Under the pieces are notes generated by a model. That model was given only the letters and a program-made list of their open reading frames with translations. It searched no databases and was not told the DNA's origin. From Glandiceps talaboti (taxonomy: Eukaryota > Hemichordata > Enteropneusta > Spengelidae), in the NCBI RefSeq assembly GCF_964340395.1, contig NC_135563.1:8316155-8380154 (forward strand): 64,000 nucleotides of DNA, written 5' to 3'. The translations under genes were made by a program, and so were the position numbers. Below, piece after piece: positions 63,696 through 64,000 of the stretch; within the stretch, counting starts at the first letter, position 1, and every line of letters begins with the position of its first letter.

Positions 63696-64000
63696 CTAGG
63701 TTATGTGGATATGGACATAGTGCCATATATGTCCTATATGGGCATGATATCCATTATTAAATGAATGATTTACCAATGAGGCGATGTTGCTCAGAATGTT
63801 ATGAAAGAAACAAATATGTCATCATGGTTGTTAAAGTATATAGATTGCGCAATCGTATATATTGTGAATGCATTACATTACACTAGTAGAAAAAATAGTA
63901 CAGATTACGACATTTTCCGTACTATAGTTCAGATTGAGTTCAATTCTGTACTTTTATGCTGATGAGGTGGACGTTTCTGTACTTTCCCATTAGCGCCTGT
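63696..64000. other. no gene recognised
   Basis: AT-rich sequence to the window edge with no open frame or repeat structure I can assign. Confidence 0.4.

Overview
This is intron-rich animal nuclear DNA. It has GT/AG introns, AT-rich spacers, many di- and tetranucleotide microsatellites ((AG)n, (TATG)n, (CTGT)n, (TA)n) and several foldback or terminal-inverted-repeat elements. The gene families (modular CUB proteins, C-type lectins, polycystin-1-like proteins, METTL24-like proteins) and repeat density suggest a marine invertebrate. A hemichordate or cephalochordate is my first guess and a lophotrochozoan is not excluded. No bacterial-type features are present. All gene models are hand-spliced from splice signals, codon phase and domain continuity; I ran no similarity search.

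Layout: 1-12.7 kb is gene-poor, with microsatellites and small inverted-repeat elements. From 28844 down to 12899 (minus strand) lies a 20-exon gene for a secreted protein of about 1394 aa. It has a signal peptide, nine CUB domains and one C-terminal chymotrypsin-fold exon in which all three catalytic residues are replaced, so it is a serine protease homologue. Odd and even CUBs differ systematically in intron phase and cysteine content, pointing to duplication of a CUB pair.

About 2 kb away and divergently oriented, 30854-38288 (plus) encodes a signal peptide, a calcium-type C-type lectin domain, two single-exon LamG-like domains and a hydrophobic C-terminal tail. Only 511 bp downstream on the same strand, 38800-56682 encodes a polycystin-1-family receptor/channel of about 1712 aa: signal peptide, hevein-like chitin-binding module, C-type lectin, Ser/Thr stalk, GAIN/GPS, 11 TM segments with PLAT, and a short C-terminal coiled coil. 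The two plus-strand units can also be joined in phase into one 2300-aa protein; I favour two genes because the downstream one has its own signal peptide and the upstream one has a phase-matched terminal exon.

After a broken non-LTR retrotransposon reverse transcriptase (56.9-58.1 kb), the minus strand carries the last four recognisable exons of a METTL24-like (FkbM-related) methyltransferase (62659-59257). Its 5' end was not found.

Three neighbouring genes encode extracellular recognition modules (CUB, CTLD, LamG, hevein-like), one of them attached to a channel. Shared regulation or a ligand-receptor relation is possible, but that is inference from position only.
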